Below are positions 26,614 through 36,449 of a stretch of DNA of 64,000 nt, piece by piece. The DNA is from Rhizobium sp. Q54 (lineage in GTDB: Bacteria; Pseudomonadota; Alphaproteobacteria; Rhizobiales; Xanthobacteraceae), in NCBI GenBank assembly GCA_945861265.1, contig CAMAUC010000001.1:1-64000 (forward strand). The letters are read 5' to 3'. Each line of letters begins with the position of its first letter. Position 1 is the first letter of the stretch. Both the position numbers and the translations under genes were made by a program. Under the pieces are notes generated by a model. That model saw nothing but the letters and a program-made list of their open reading frames with translations, had not been told where the DNA came from and did no database searches.

Positions 26614-28209
26614 TCAGGCCGGTGCGCCGGACTTGATCAATTTGTAGACGATCGAGTCCATCAAGGCCTGAAACGACGCATCGATGATGTTCGGCGATAC
26701 GCCGATCGTGGTCCAGTGGTCGCCGTGCTCGTCCTCGCTTTCGATCAGAACGCGCGTCACCGCCTCGGTGCCGCCATTGAGAATGCGCACGCGATAATCG
26801 GTCAGCGAAAGGCCCGCTATATATTTCTGGTACTTGCCGAGATCCTTGCGCAAAGCGTGATCCAGCGCATTGACCGGGCCATTGCCTTCGGCCGCCGAGA
26901 TCATGTTATCGTCGCCAACCTTGACCTTGACCACCGCCATGGTGACGGTGACCCGTTCACCAACGGCATTGATGCGCTGTTCGACACTGACATCGAACTG
27001 ATTGACGTCGAAATAGTTCGGCACGGTGCCGAGCGTCCGCCGCGCCAGAAGGTCGAACGATGCGTCGGCCGCCTCATAGGCATAGCCGATGGCCTCGCGC
27101 TCCTTGACGATCTCCAGAAGCCGGCCGATGCGCGGATCGTCCTTGTCGGCCTTGATGCCGATGCGCTCCAGTTCGGCCAGCACATTCGATTTTCCGGCCT
27201 GCTCGGAAACCAGCACCTTGCGTTTATTGCCGACCGACTCCGGCGCGACGTGTTCGTAGGTCGCCGGCTCCTTGGCAATCGCCGACGCGTGGATGCCAGC
27301 CTTGGTGCCGAAGGCGTTTTCGCCGACATAGGGCGAATAGCGGTTTGACGGACGGTTCAGCCGTTCGTCGAGCGCGTGCGAGACCAGCGCCAGCTTTTTC
27401 AGCTGCGCGTCGCTAACGCCGATGTCGAACGCGCCGGCGTATTCCGGTTTGAGTTTCAGTGTCGGAATGATCGACACCAGATTGGCATTGCCGCAGCGCT
27501 CGCCGAGCCCATTGAGCGTGCCCTGAATCTGGCGCGCGCCGGCGCGCACGGCGGCAAACGAATTGGCCACCGCCTGCTCCGTATCGTTATGCGCGTGAAT
27601 GCCGACGTGATCGCCGGGGATGATTTTCACCACATCGCCGACGATTTTTTCCACCTCATGCGGCAGCGTGCCGCCATTGGTATCGCACAGCACCACCCAG
27701 CGCGCGCCCTCGTCATAGGCGGCCTTGGCGCAGGCCAGCGCAAAGGTCGGATTGGCCTTGTAGCCGTCGAAGAAATGTTCGCAATCGAGCAGCACTTCGC
27801 GGCCTTTGGCTTTGGCGGCGCGGACGCTGTCGCGGATCGAGGCGATGTTCTCGTCTTCGGTTGTCTCCAACGCGACGCGGACATGATAGTCCCAGCTCTT
27901 GGCAACGAAGCAGATCGCATCGGCCTTCGCCTCCAGCAAGGCTGCCACGCCCGGGTCGTTCGACAGCGAGCGGCCCGGCCGCCGCGTCATGCCGAAAGCC
28001 GTGAATTTGGCCTTGAGGCCGTGATCGGCGGCGAAGAATTCGGTGTCAGTCGGATTGGCGCCCGGGTAACCGCCTTCGACATAATCGATGCCGAGTTCGT
28101 CAAGCATGCCGGCGATTGCCAGCTTGTCGGCGAGCGTGAAGTCGACGCCATTGGTCTGCGCACCGTCGCGCAGCGTTGTGTCGAACAGATAGAGGCGTTC
28201 GCGGGCCAT
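26614..28209 (-). CDS. cimA: (R)-citramalate synthase
   Basis: A 531-residue member of the isopropylmalate synthase/homocitrate synthase family. The N-terminal TIM barrel has LFDTTLRDGAQTNGVDF, EGGYPG and the metal-binding HAHNDTEQAVAN. The IQGTLNGLGERCGNANL stretch follows, then a C-terminal LeuA-type regulatory dimer domain ending near residue 520. It condenses pyruvate and acetyl-CoA to citramalate, feeding threonine-independent isoleucine synthesis. TTLRDGAQTNGV marks the CimA branch rather than LeuA. A 39-codon membrane peptide gene ends nine bases upstream. Confidence 0.93.
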   Translation of the reverse strand: MARERLYLFDTTLRDGAQTNGVDFTLADKLAIAGMLDELGIDYVEGGYPGANPTDTEFFAADHGLKAKFTAFGMTRRPGRSLSNDPGVAALLEAKADAICFVAKSWDYHVRVALETTEDENIASIRDSVRAAKAKGREVLLDCEHFFDGYKANPTFALACAKAAYDEGARWVVLCDTNGGTLPHEVEKIVGDVVKIIPGDHVGIHAHNDTEQAVANSFAAVRAGARQIQGTLNGLGERCGNANLVSIIPTLKLKPEYAGAFDIGVSDAQLKKLALVSHALDERLNRPSNRYSPYVGENAFGTKAGIHASAIAKEPATYEHVAPESVGNKRKVLVSEQAGKSNVLAELERIGIKADKDDPRIGRLLEIVKEREAIGYAYEAADASFDLLARRTLGTVPNYFDVNQFDVSVEQRINAVGERVTVTMAVVKVKVGDDNMISAAEGNGPVNALDHALRKDLGKYQKYIAGLSLTDYRVRILNGGTEAVTRVLIESEDEHGDHWTTIGVSPNIIDASFQALMDSIVYKLIKSGAPA

Positions 28210-28218
28210 TTTAAACCT

Positions 28219-28338
28219 TTAAGCCAGACTCATGACGACGTAAAGCGCCAGCAAGGCAGCGGCGGCCATCACCGCGTATTTCAGGACAATGTAATACCGC
28301 CAATGGCGCGGGAATGGTGTTTCGGGTGGTTTGTTCAT
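28219..28338 (-). CDS. 39-residue single-pass membrane peptide
   Basis: A small open frame of 39 codons. It reads MNKPPETPFPRHWRYYIVLK and then a hydrophobic helix of about 18 residues (YAVMAAAALLALYVVMSL). The start is very well supported: GGAGG lies four bases upstream of the ATG, and ATGA overlaps the stop of the acetyltransferase gene, so translation is probably coupled. The positively charged segment before the helix predicts an N-in orientation. It ends nine bases before cimA. I recognise no family; it could regulate a membrane partner or be a short structural peptide. Confidence 0.6.
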   Translation of the reverse strand: MNKPPETPFPRHWRYYIVLKYAVMAAAALLALYVVMSLA

Positions 28339-28838
28339 GACGCCTCCGGTTTGGCCGCGAGTTGCTTATGCATCGTGGTGTTAGCCAGCCATTCGTCGCC
28401 GGCCGAGATCGAGTTGCGCTGCTGCGCGACATAGCCGCGCTTCTCGAAGAAGCCGCGGGCCGTATCGCTGGCATCGACAATGAGCTTCTGCGCGCCGCGT
28501 CCGGCCGACAATTTCTCCAGCGCGTCGGCGAGCATATTGCCGACGCCCTGCCCGGCCGCGACCGGATGCACGTAAAGAAGATCGATCTTGCCGCCCGTCG
28601 CCAGCGACGCAAAGCCCACCGGTGAGCCCTGGAGGGTGGCAATCAGGGTCAGCTGGCTGCCGAGCCTCTTGGCGAAAGTCTCAAGGTCGTCGAGCGCGGC
28701 GAGCCACGCCTGCTGCTGCGCCTCGCTGTAATCGTCGGCCGTCAATTCGGTGACGCTCTCGCGGAAGATCTCCGCCAGCACCGGCGCATCCACCGGCAGG
28801 AATGGCCGCAGCGCCAGTTTGGGATGCGCGATCGCCAT
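28335..28838 (-). CDS. GNAT-family N-acetyltransferase
   Basis: A 167-residue acetyltransferase. LALRPFLPVDAPVLAEIF opens the fold, GKIDLLYVHPVAAGQGVGNML contains the acetyl-CoA pyrophosphate-binding turn, and GFFEKRGYVAQQRNSI closes it. It resembles uncharacterised members of the GNAT group. The ATG at 28838 overlaps the cysS stop (TGATG-type), and its own stop overlaps the start of the 39-residue peptide, so all three are translated in tandem. The acceptor substrate is unknown. Confidence 0.88.
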   Translation of the reverse strand: MAIAHPKLALRPFLPVDAPVLAEIFRESVTELTADDYSEAQQQAWLAALDDLETFAKRLGSQLTLIATLQGSPVGFASLATGGKIDLLYVHPVAAGQGVGNMLADALEKLSAGRGAQKLIVDASDTARGFFEKRGYVAQQRNSISAGDEWLANTTMHKQLAAKPEAS

Positions 28839-30244
28839 CAGCGCGCGAGCTCCCACGTTGTGCCTTCCTTGGAATCCTTCAGCACGACGCCCATGGCCGC
28901 GAGTTCGTCGCGCAGCCGATCGGATTCCTTGAAGTCCCTGGCGGCGCGCGCTGCGGTGCGCGCGTCGATCAGCGACTGCACCTTGCCGGCATCGACATCG
29001 GCATTCGATTGCCGGCGTGCCGCCCATTGCGCCGCACTTTCGCGCAGGAAGCCAAGCATGCGCAACGACCAGGCCAGTTCATTGCGCGCATTCTCATCGC
29101 CGCCCTGCGCCTTGTTGCGCAGACCGTGCAGCACGGTGATAACCTGATGCGTGTTGAGATCGTCGCAGAGAGCGGCCAGAACCGCGTTCGATATCCGGTC
29201 GCCCTTGAGATCGCCGACAACCCAATACCAGTCATCGAGCGTCTTCCAGCTTTCTTCCAGCCCTTTCACCGTCCAGTCGATCGGCTGGCGATAGTGCGTA
29301 CGCAGCATGTTGAAGCGCAGCACTTCGCCCGGCCATTTGTCGAGCAGATCGTGGATGGTCAAGAAGTTGCCGAGGCTCTTCGACATCTTCTCGCCTTCGA
29401 CCTGAAGAAAGCCGTTGTGCATCCAGAAGTTCGCCATCACCGGCGTGCCGTGGGCGCATCGCGACTGCGCGATTTCATTCTCATGGTGCGGGAAAATAAG
29501 ATCGAGACCGCCGCCGTGAATGTCGAACACCTCGCCCAGATAAGCCGCGCTCATCGCCGAGCATTCGATGTGCCAGCCGGGACGCCCCCGGCCCCACGGA
29601 CTGTCCCAGCCGGGCTCGTCTGCGGAAGATTGCTTCCAAAGCACAAAGTCGTTCGGATGCTTCTTGTGCGCCTCGACGGCGATGCGGGCGCCGGCCAGTT
29701 GATCCTCGAGATTGCGGCCGGACAATGCGCCGTAGTCCGGCATCGAGGTGGTGTCGAACAAGACTTCACCGCCGGCTTCATAGGCATGACCGCGCGCAAT
29801 CAGTTGTTTGATCAGGCTCACCATGTCGGCCTTGCCGTCGGCGCGCGGCAGCACGAAGTCGGTGGCGCGCGGCTCGACGGTCGGGCGCAAGGCCCCGAGC
29901 GCATCGACGTCGGCATGGAATTGCGCTTCGGTTTTTTCCGTGACCTTGCGGATCGCCTCGTTCAGCGGCAGGCCGGGAAAGTCGCGCGCGGCCCGCGCGT
30001 TGATCTTGTCGTCGACGTCGGTGATGTTGCGGACGTAAGTGACGTGCGTCTCGCCGTAGATATGGCGCAGCAACCGGTACAGGACGTCGAAGACGATCAC
30101 GGGACGTGCATTACCAATATGCGCGAAGTCATAAACCGTCGGCCCGCAGACATACATGCGCACGCGCGCCGGGTCGATCGGGACGAACACCCGCTTGTCG
30201 CGCGTCAGCGTATCGTAAAGCCGCAATTGCAAGGACGAGGTCAT
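28838..30244 (-). CDS. cysS: Cysteinyl-tRNA synthetase
   Basis: A 468-residue class I aminoacyl-tRNA synthetase. The adenylate motifs are HIGN (in [16 protein letters not shown]) and KMSKS. The active-site zinc ligands are in [13 protein letters not shown] and HHENEIAQS. The length is normal for bacterial CysRS. It is the first gene of a leftward run cysS-GNAT-small peptide-cimA-VOC. Confidence 0.97.
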   Translation of the reverse strand: MTSSLQLRLYDTLTRDKRVFVPIDPARVRMYVCGPTVYDFAHIGNARPVIVFDVLYRLLRHIYGETHVTYVRNITDVDDKINARAARDFPGLPLNEAIRKVTEKTEAQFHADVDALGALRPTVEPRATDFVLPRADGKADMVSLIKQLIARGHAYEAGGEVLFDTTSMPDYGALSGRNLEDQLAGARIAVEAHKKHPNDFVLWKQSSADEPGWDSPWGRGRPGWHIECSAMSAAYLGEVFDIHGGGLDLIFPHHENEIAQSRCAHGTPVMANFWMHNGFLQVEGEKMSKSLGNFLTIHDLLDKWPGEVLRFNMLRTHYRQPIDWTVKGLEESWKTLDDWYWVVGDLKGDRISNAVLAALCDDLNTHQVITVLHGLRNKAQGGDENARNELAWSLRMLGFLRESAAQWAARRQSNADVDAGKVQSLIDARTAARAARDFKESDRLRDELAAMGVVLKDSKEGTTWELAR

Positions 30245-30571
30245 TCGGGGTCACCAAATACGGCGTTCCCGCCGGCCGGGCGTCCCTTTGTATCTCGATT
30301 CGAGAAAAGACGGCCTCAGCCAGCGTTGGCGCGCTAGCTAATAATCTGGCGGCAAAGGCCGCAGATGGGGGTCGGGCCGGTCATGTTGAGCACATTGCTG
30401 TTTTGCCCTGCCCCCGTCAAGACCTCGGACAAGCCGCGTAACCCTCGGAATATTCCCGGCTTTTCCGTCGGAAGCGGCCGCCGCCACAGCGGTTAAGCGT
30501 GTCTTAACGATTTCACTCGCATTGTCGCCATCGGTGCCGCGGTAGGCGCCCCCAACAAACGGACGATTCTC
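30245..30571. other. Divergent intergenic region, 327 bases, no gene seen
   Basis: It separates the leftward cysS from a rightward small secreted protein and should hold both promoters. I see no convincing -35/-10 pair, leader peptide, T-box or other structured leader. Confidence 0.5.
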
Positions 30572-30883
30572 ATGCGGACAATTCTGGTCAGTCTCAGCGC
30601 CGTCCTTTGCCTTTGCCTGGTCAATGCCGCGCAGGCGGAACGGCGCGTGTTCATCATCACCAATGACGCCGACAGCTACGGCATCGACCGCTGCCTGGCC
30701 TCCGGCGCCAAATGCGGCGCGGCCGCCGCCAACGCCTATTGCAAGACCCGCGAATTCGCCGAGGCCGCATCCTTCAGCAAAGTCGACCGTGACGAGATCA
30801 CCGGCGCTATCCCGACCGGCAGTGCCGGCGGCTGCAAGGGCGCCAAATGCGACGACCTGGTCGCCATCGTCTGCTCGCGCTGA
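30572..30883 (+). CDS. Small Cys-rich secreted protein, unknown function
   Basis: A 103-residue protein with a signal peptide (MRTILVSLSAVLCLCLVNAA, cleavage near AQA-E). The mature part of about 80 residues has six Cys: CLASGAKC, AYCKT, GGCKGAKC and the final VCSR, suggesting disulfides in the periplasm. From memory, related rhizobial genomes contain such proteins without an assigned role. It stands alone, followed by a strong terminator. Confidence 0.7.
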   Translation: MRTILVSLSAVLCLCLVNAAQAERRVFIITNDADSYGIDRCLASGAKCGAAAANAYCKTREFAEAASFSKVDRDEITGAIPTGSAGGCKGAKCDDLVAIVCSR

Positions 30884-30918
30884 CGCCCGCGCACAGCCAA
30901 AAAGTTCCATTCTCGACG

Positions 30919-30944
30919 AAACGCCCGGCCCCGCCGGGCGTTTT
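30919..30944 (+). terminator. Rho-independent terminator
   Basis: AAACGCCCGGC pairs with GCCGGGCGTTT around a short C-rich loop, followed by TTTT, 36 bases after the small secreted protein gene. Confidence 0.85.
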
Positions 30945-31026
30945 GCGTATGTGGTGCCAGCGCGATTGAGTTTGCCGCCGCAGCCCGGTACGAATGAGGC
31001 CAACAGATTGTCGGTCTTCCCGCCAC

Positions 31027-33228
31027 ATGCCCGAAACAACGGACCGATCGAAGCAGAATGCCTCGGCTGCGGATAGCCGCGCCGAGCGGCCGCTACGGCT
31101 GCTGATCGTGGCGTCGGTGGCCCTGCCGCTGGCTATTTTCGCGATCGCCGCCTGGATTTCCTACAACCAGCATATCGCCGACGCCACCGACCGGTTGCAG
31201 CGCACCGTCGACACGATGCAGGAACACGCGACCAAGGTGTTCGAGACCTTCGCGATCAGCGAACGCTATATGGAAGAGCTTTTCAACGACGAAACCGACG
31301 CCGATATCATCGGCGCGGAGCAGGAGTACAGCGCCCGTATCAAGAACTTCACTCGCGACCTGCCGCAATTGCGCGATCTGTGGGTGATCGACGCCACCGG
31401 ACGTCCGCTGGTTTCCGGCACCGTCTATCCAATGCCGCGCAATCTCGCGCTGGCCGACCGTGACTATTTCAGCGCCCACAAGAACGGCGCAAGCGGCGAC
31501 ACATTTATAAGCGCCGTGGTCGATGCGCGCGCCGCGAACACCAATTTCTTCGCCATTACCCGCAAGCGCATGACGGCGGGCAAGTTCAACGGCGTCTATT
31601 TGGTATCGATCGCACCGGAATATTTCACGCGCTACTATTCCGAATTCCCGGAAGCCGACATCACCGTGGCCGGTCTGTCGCGCGCCGATGGCGTGACACT
31701 GGCGCGATTCCCGGCGGCGACCGCCGGCTCCCGATCGATGCCGAATTCGCCTTTCATGCGGGCGATCGTCGATAACCCGCAGCGCGGCGTCACGACCGGC
31801 ACGTCGTCCTTCGACGGTGCCAAACGCATCATCGCCTATCGCAAGCTCCCCGATCAACCGGTCTATGTGAATGCCGGCATCAATCTTTCCACCATTCAGG
31901 CCGACTGGCTCTCTGACATGTCGGCGCATCTTGTCTTCGGCATTCCGGCGACACTGACAATGCTGGCTCTCGCCATGATGACGCTGCGGCACACCCGCCG
32001 CGAGTCCTATGCCTATGCGCAATTGCGCCAGGAATCGGCGCGCCGCGAATCTACCGAGCAGGCTTTACGCCAGGCGCAGAAAATGGAGGCGGTCGGACGC
32101 CTCACCGGCGGCATCGCCCACGACTTCAACAATCTGCTCACCGCCATCATTGGCAATGTCGAATTGGCGAACCGGCGCAATACATCGACGGACGAGCGCG
32201 TGGCGAAATCACTCGGCGCCATCCGCCAGGCGTCGATGCGCGCGGCGACTTTGGTGCAGCGCCTGCTGACCTTCTCGCGCCAGCATCCGCAAGAGGTCAA
32301 GGCCGTCGATATCAACCGGCTGGTCGGCGAAATGTCGGAATTGCTGCACCGTTCGATTGGCGAAACCATCGTTGTCGAAACCGTGCTGTCGAGCGGCCTA
32401 TGGAAAACGGCGATCGATCCCAATCAGTTGGAAAACGCCATCCTCAATCTGGCGGTCAATGCGCGCGATTCCATGCCGAAAGGCGGTCAATTGACTATCG
32501 AAACGTCGAACGCCTATCTCGACGAAGCCTATGTTCTACGCTCGGGCGCCGAGGTGAAGCCGGGCCAGTTCGTTCTGGTCGCGGTCAGCGATTCCGGCGA
32601 AGGCATGCCGCCCGACGTGCGCGAGAAGGCGTTCGAACCGTTCTTCACCACCAAAGCGGCCGGCGCCGGCTCCGGCCTCGGCCTGAGCATGGTTTATGGT
32701 TTCGTCAAGCAGTCTGGCGGCCATGTCCAAATCTATAGCGAACTCAGCCAAGGCACCGCGATCAAGATGTATTTCCCGCGCCTTGCCGACTCTTCGTCGG
32801 TACCAGCCTGGGAGACCGTCGAAACGCCGCGCATGCCGCGCAGTGGCGAGCACAACGAATGCATCCTGCTGGTCGAGGACGACGAAGATGTCAGCCGCTT
32901 CGTCATCGATGCGCTCGGCGATATCGGTTACCGCGTCGAACATGCGGCGACAGCCGCCCGGGCGCTGGAATTATTGAAAGCCGTGCCGGAAATCGCGCTG
33001 CTGTTCACCGACGTCGTTCTGCCGGGCGGCATGAACGGCCGCGAACTCGCCAACGAGGTCAAGAAATTGCGCCCCGAACTGCCGGTTCTGTTTGCCACCG
33101 GCTATACCCGCAACGCCATCATCCACCACGGCCGGCTCGACACCGATGTCGATCTTTTGACCAAGCCTTTCACGACCGAGGCGCTGGCGCGCAAGGTGCG
33201 GCAGGTAATCGACGGCAAGACGACTTGA
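31027..33228 (+). CDS. Hybrid sensor histidine kinase with C-terminal receiver domain
   Basis: A 733-residue membrane kinase. Helices at about 24-44 and 302-320 flank a periplasmic domain of roughly 250 residues with PAS/dCache-like features ([24 protein letters not shown]). Then come a dimerisation/phosphoacceptor domain with His365 in [14 protein letters not shown], an ATPase domain with [17 protein letters not shown] and [13 protein letters not shown], and a receiver with acceptor Asp662 and Lys713. The HDFNN box marks the NtrB-like HWE-unrelated group with fused receivers. No separate response regulator is adjacent. The ATG at 31027 or 30994 may be used. Confidence 0.9.
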   Translation: MPETTDRSKQNASAADSRAERPLRLLIVASVALPLAIFAIAAWISYNQHIADATDRLQRTVDTMQEHATKVFETFAISERYMEELFNDETDADIIGAEQEYSARIKNFTRDLPQLRDLWVIDATGRPLVSGTVYPMPRNLALADRDYFSAHKNGASGDTFISAVVDARAANTNFFAITRKRMTAGKFNGVYLVSIAPEYFTRYYSEFPEADITVAGLSRADGVTLARFPAATAGSRSMPNSPFMRAIVDNPQRGVTTGTSSFDGAKRIIAYRKLPDQPVYVNAGINLSTIQADWLSDMSAHLVFGIPATLTMLALAMMTLRHTRRESYAYAQLRQESARRESTEQALRQAQKMEAVGRLTGGIAHDFNNLLTAIIGNVELANRRNTSTDERVAKSLGAIRQASMRAATLVQRLLTFSRQHPQEVKAVDINRLVGEMSELLHRSIGETIVVETVLSSGLWKTAIDPNQLENAILNLAVNARDSMPKGGQLTIETSNAYLDEAYVLRSGAEVKPGQFVLVAVSDSGEGMPPDVREKAFEPFFTTKAAGAGSGLGLSMVYGFVKQSGGHVQIYSELSQGTAIKMYFPRLADSSSVPAWETVETPRMPRSGEHNECILLVEDDEDVSRFVIDALGDIGYRVEHAATAARALELLKAVPEIALLFTDVVLPGGMNGRELANEVKKLRPELPVLFATGYTRNAIIHHGRLDTDVDLLTKPFTTEALARKVRQVIDGKTT

Positions 33229-33232
33229 TGTC

Positions 33233-33634
33233 TTACGCCTTATCGGGCAGACGATGGCACACGGCGCAAATCTTGTTGCCGTCGAGATCGCGCACATAAG
33301 CGCCATAGTAATCCGGGTGATAATGCAAGCGCAGGCCCGGAGCACCTTCATCGCTGGCGCCGGCGGCGATGGCGGCGGCGTGAAACGCATCGACCGCGGC
33401 GCGCGAGGCGGCGTCGAAAGCGACCGTCACACCATTTCCGGCGCTGGCAGCGTTGTTATCGAGCGGCCGGACCACCCAGAATGGCTCGTTCACGCCGCTA
33501 AAATCCACGGTCGCATAGCAGATGCCGGCCTTTGATGTTTTGCGCCGTTGCATGCCGAGCGGTTTGAGCACTTCGTCGTAAAAGCGCGCGGCACGCGGGA
33601 CATGCGCCGTACCGATCGTAATGTGGCTAAACAT
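33233..33634 (-). CDS. VOC-superfamily protein at the end of the homogentisate operon
   Basis: A 133-residue glyoxalase/dioxygenase-like protein: FSHITIGTAHVPRAARFYDEVL at the start, with His4, and YYGAYVRDLDGNKICAVCH at the end. It is the last gene of the leftward aromatic operon, 21 bases after the DUF2783 gene. It resembles the VOC protein at 26222-26605. Its reaction is unknown; position suggests an accessory role in handling aromatic or epoxide intermediates, which is inference. It converges on the hybrid kinase with four bases between. Confidence 0.85.
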   Translation of the reverse strand: MFSHITIGTAHVPRAARFYDEVLKPLGMQRRKTSKAGICYATVDFSGVNEPFWVVRPLDNNAASAGNGVTVAFDAASRAAVDAFHAAAIAAGASDEGAPGLRLHYHPDYYGAYVRDLDGNKICAVCHRLPDKA

Positions 33635-33655
33635 CTGCCCCTTCTCCGCTTGTGG

Positions 33656-33850
33656 CTAGGTCGCGGCTTTGGCGACTGCGATCGCTTCCTTCAGTACCTC
33701 GATATCGCCGATATGGTTGGCGAGAATAAGCGCCAGCCGGGCGTCGAGCGCCGCCGCCGCTTGCTCGTCGAGACCGCGCCGCGCTTCCACCAATGCCACG
33801 TAGGCTGCATCCGGGTCGGCGAATTGCGATGCGGTGACGAGTTTGGCCAT
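33656..33850 (-). CDS. DUF2783-family small protein
   Basis: A 64-residue protein: TASQFADPDAAYVALVEARRGL followed by ALDARLALILANHIGD and a final helix. This pattern matches DUF2783, small proteins usually encoded with flavin monooxygenases of aromatic catabolism. Its start codon overlaps the stop of the FAD monooxygenase gene (TAATG), so the two are co-translated; a partner or chaperone role for that enzyme is a reasonable inference. An upstream in-frame start inside the monooxygenase gene is not needed. Confidence 0.8.
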   Translation of the reverse strand: MAKLVTASQFADPDAAYVALVEARRGLDEQAAAALDARLALILANHIGDIEVLKEAIAVAKAAT

Positions 33851-35460
33851 TACGATTTTCCCAAAGCACGGTCGCGCGCGGCCGCAACCTTGCCGCGATC
33901 GTAGCTGCGCCAGCGCGCGCACAAATGATGATCGGGCCGCAACAGATAAACCGCTCCCGGCGTTGCGTCGAGCCGACGCGCCGCCGCCCCGTCGGGATCG
34001 TCAATGTCGATGCCGACCGAAAAACGGCTGACGCCTTCCGGCGCGCTCGGCGGCGGAGCGCCGTTCTTGAACGTCAGTAATGTGAAGTCGTCGCCCAGAT
34101 TTTCAAGCAAATAGCCGGCGCTGCCATCGGCATTGCGGATCGGACAATCCGGCAAGGGCGCGCCGAGGCGCGCGCTGCCGGCGAACGGGCTTTCATCGGC
34201 CGTCGACAAAGGTGAATCGTAAACGGTCGCCACCGACAGCCGGCCGGAATTGATCATGCGGCGCGCGAACTCGGCCGTGGGCGCCAGCGCCAGCACCGCG
34301 TTTCGCAAAGCGCGCTCGGCGGCGGAATGCGGCGCGATAAAATCGGTCGAACGGGTCGAATGCCTGATATTTTCGTCCGCCGCCTGGATGCGCTCGGTCT
34401 CATAGCTGCCGATCAAGGCTTCGCTGGCCTCGCCCTTGATAACAAGCGCGAGTTTCCAGACAAGGTTCTCGGCATCCTGTATCCCGGAATTGGCGCCACG
34501 CGCGCCGAACGGCGATACCTGATGCGCGGCGTCGCCGACAAAAACGACGCGGCCATGGATAAAGCGGTCGAGCCTGCGGCAATTGAAACGATAGACCGAG
34601 ATCCACTCCAGTTCGAACGGGCGCTCGCCGAGCATGCGCTTGAGCCGCGCGGTGACGCGCTCCGGCTTCTGCTCCTCGGCGACATCCGCGTCCGGCCCGA
34701 GTTGCAGGTCTATGCGCCAGACATTGTCGGGCTGGCGATGCATCAACGCGGATTGACCGCTATGGAACGGCGGATCGAACCAGAACCGCCGCTCCGTCGG
34801 CAGATCCGCCGCCATTCGGATATCGGCGATCAGAAATTTGTCCTCGAAGGTCACGCCGGAAAAGCTCAAGCCCAATAGGTCGCGCGTGCTGGAGCGCGCG
34901 CCGTCGGCGGCGATAAGCCAGTCGGCCTCAAGGCTATACGGGCCGTCCGGCGTATCGATCGTCAACAGCACGTGATCGTTATGCTGCTCGACGGCAATCA
35001 GGCGGTTCTTCCAGCGCAGATCGACAAGATCGAGTTCATTCGCGCGCTCAACAAGTGCCTTTTCCAGGTAGAATTGCTGAAGGTTGATAAAGGCCGGCAT
35101 CTTGTGGCCGTCTTCCGGTAGCAGATCGAACGAAAATACGAGATCGCTACCGCGATAGAGCTTGCCGATCTTCCAGGTCACGCCTTGCGCGACCAGACTT
35201 TCGCCGACACCGAACCGGTCGCAAATTTCAAGTGTGCGCTTGGACCAGCAGATGCCGCGCGAGCCCTCGCCGATGCGGTCGGCATCGTCGATCAGCACCA
35301 CCGGCACGCCGCGCAGGCCGAGATCGATAGCCGCTGCCAGGCCGACCGGTCCGGCGCCAACCACGACAACAGGCCGGCGTACGATGGCGCGCGCAGCCTG
35401 GTCTGGACTGCGCCGGTAGTCGTAGCGGTAGACGGACTTTCGTTCGAACATCGCGCTCAT
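33850..35460 (-). CDS. FAD-dependent aromatic monooxygenase (MhpA/PHBH-like)
   Basis: A 536-residue flavoprotein hydroxylase. The FAD-binding GAGPVGLAAAIDLGLRG lies near residue 37, a DADRIGEGSRGICWSKR segment follows, and the ribityl-binding GDAAHQVSPFGARGANSGIQDAENL is in the middle, followed by a thioredoxin-like C-terminal domain as in MhpA. Such enzymes add one oxygen to a phenolic ring using NAD(P)H. Located in a homogentisate operon, it may supply homogentisate from 3- or 4-hydroxyphenylacetate or a related phenol; the substrate is not fixed by sequence. I use the ATG at 35460; a TTG 12 bases upstream is also in frame. Confidence 0.88.
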   Translation of the reverse strand: MSAMFERKSVYRYDYRRSPDQAARAIVRRPVVVVGAGPVGLAAAIDLGLRGVPVVLIDDADRIGEGSRGICWSKRTLEICDRFGVGESLVAQGVTWKIGKLYRGSDLVFSFDLLPEDGHKMPAFINLQQFYLEKALVERANELDLVDLRWKNRLIAVEQHNDHVLLTIDTPDGPYSLEADWLIAADGARSSTRDLLGLSFSGVTFEDKFLIADIRMAADLPTERRFWFDPPFHSGQSALMHRQPDNVWRIDLQLGPDADVAEEQKPERVTARLKRMLGERPFELEWISVYRFNCRRLDRFIHGRVVFVGDAAHQVSPFGARGANSGIQDAENLVWKLALVIKGEASEALIGSYETERIQAADENIRHSTRSTDFIAPHSAAERALRNAVLALAPTAEFARRMINSGRLSVATVYDSPLSTADESPFAGSARLGAPLPDCPIRNADGSAGYLLENLGDDFTLLTFKNGAPPPSAPEGVSRFSVGIDIDDPDGAAARRLDATPGAVYLLRPDHHLCARWRSYDRGKVAAARDRALGKS

Positions 35461-35482
35461 GACAGTTCTCAACCGCGGATGA

Positions 35483-36436
35483 TCAGCCCTGTAACGCCGC
35501 CCACAATTCGCGGTCGCGCTGCGCGGTCCAGATCACAGGCCATTCGATGCCGCGCGCTTCGTCATAGGCGCGAGCGACGTTGAACGGCAGACAATGCTCG
35601 TAGATGGCGAAGGTCTTGAATTTCGGGTCCATCGCCAGCCGGGCGAAGTCAAAGGCATCCTTCAGCGAACGGCCCTTGGCGACGCTGTCGCTGACTGAGG
35701 TATACAGTGTCGAGATAAAGTCGCTGGTCATCTCGATTCCCTCGGCGACCAATTGCGGCGTGGTGAGAGCCGCGCCTCGGCCTGGCACCAGCGCATTCGC
35801 CTTCAGCGCGGCAAGGCGCGACAGCGTCGCCGGCCAATCGGTGAAATGCGCGTCGCCGCAGTAACAGGCGGATTTGTATTCGACCAGATCGCCGGAGAAG
35901 ACGACGCCGGCATCCGGCACCGCGGCGACGACGTCGCCGGCGGTGTGGCCGCGGCCGATATGCGTAATGCGCACCTCGCGGCGGCCGAGCCAGATGGAAA
36001 TCTGATCCGGAAACGTGACCGTCGGCCATGTCAGGCCTGGTATGGTTTCAACCGCGCGGAACAGGCGCGGAAAACGGCCGATCTCGGATTCCATGTCCTG
36101 TTGCCCGCGCTCCACGATCATGGCGCGCGCGGTATCGGAAGCGAGGATTTCGGCGTCCTTGAAGGCCGAGGCGCCGAGCACGCGCACCGCGTGGTAATGG
36201 GTCAGCAGCACGTATTTGATCGGCTTGTCGGTGACCTTGGCGACGCGCGCGATCAGTTCCTCGGCCATGGCCGGGGTCGCCTGCGCGTCGATCACCATGG
36301 CGCTGTCGTCGCCGACGATCACACCGGAGTTCGGGTCGCCTTCGGCGGTGTAGGCATAAAGCCCCGGCCCCAATGCGTCGAACGAGACTTTCTTCTCGCC
36401 GAGATCGGCAGTGGAAGCAAAACCCTTCAACGGCAT
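35483..36436 (-). CDS. Metallo-beta-lactamase-fold protein with altered metal site
   Basis: A 317-residue MBL-fold protein. The canonical HxHxDH motif reads HYHAVR (His80, His82, then Val84 and Arg85 instead of Asp and His). His164 in GRGHTAGD and Asp183 in FSGDLVE are kept. The usual PGHG is PGRG with Arg220. Site 1 therefore has three His, while site 2 is largely lost, so a single metal is likely. It lies between the fumarylacetoacetase-like gene and the monooxygenase, 13 and 22 bases away. The substrate may be an ester or thioester of the aromatic pathway. Confidence 0.85.
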   Translation of the reverse strand: MPLKGFASTADLGEKKVSFDALGPGLYAYTAEGDPNSGVIVGDDSAMVIDAQATPAMAEELIARVAKVTDKPIKYVLLTHYHAVRVLGASAFKDAEILASDTARAMIVERGQQDMESEIGRFPRLFRAVETIPGLTWPTVTFPDQISIWLGRREVRITHIGRGHTAGDVVAAVPDAGVVFSGDLVEYKSACYCGDAHFTDWPATLSRLAALKANALVPGRGAALTTPQLVAEGIEMTSDFISTLYTSVSDSVAKGRSLKDAFDFARLAMDPKFKTFAIYEHCLPFNVARAYDEARGIEWPVIWTAQRDRELWAALQG

Positions 36437-36449
36437 TACCGGACCCTCT

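Noticed and set aside
30338-31039. Leftward frame of 233 codons opposite the small Cys-rich secreted protein
   Set aside because: It crosses a clear terminator hairpin and a gene with a signal peptide on the other strand.
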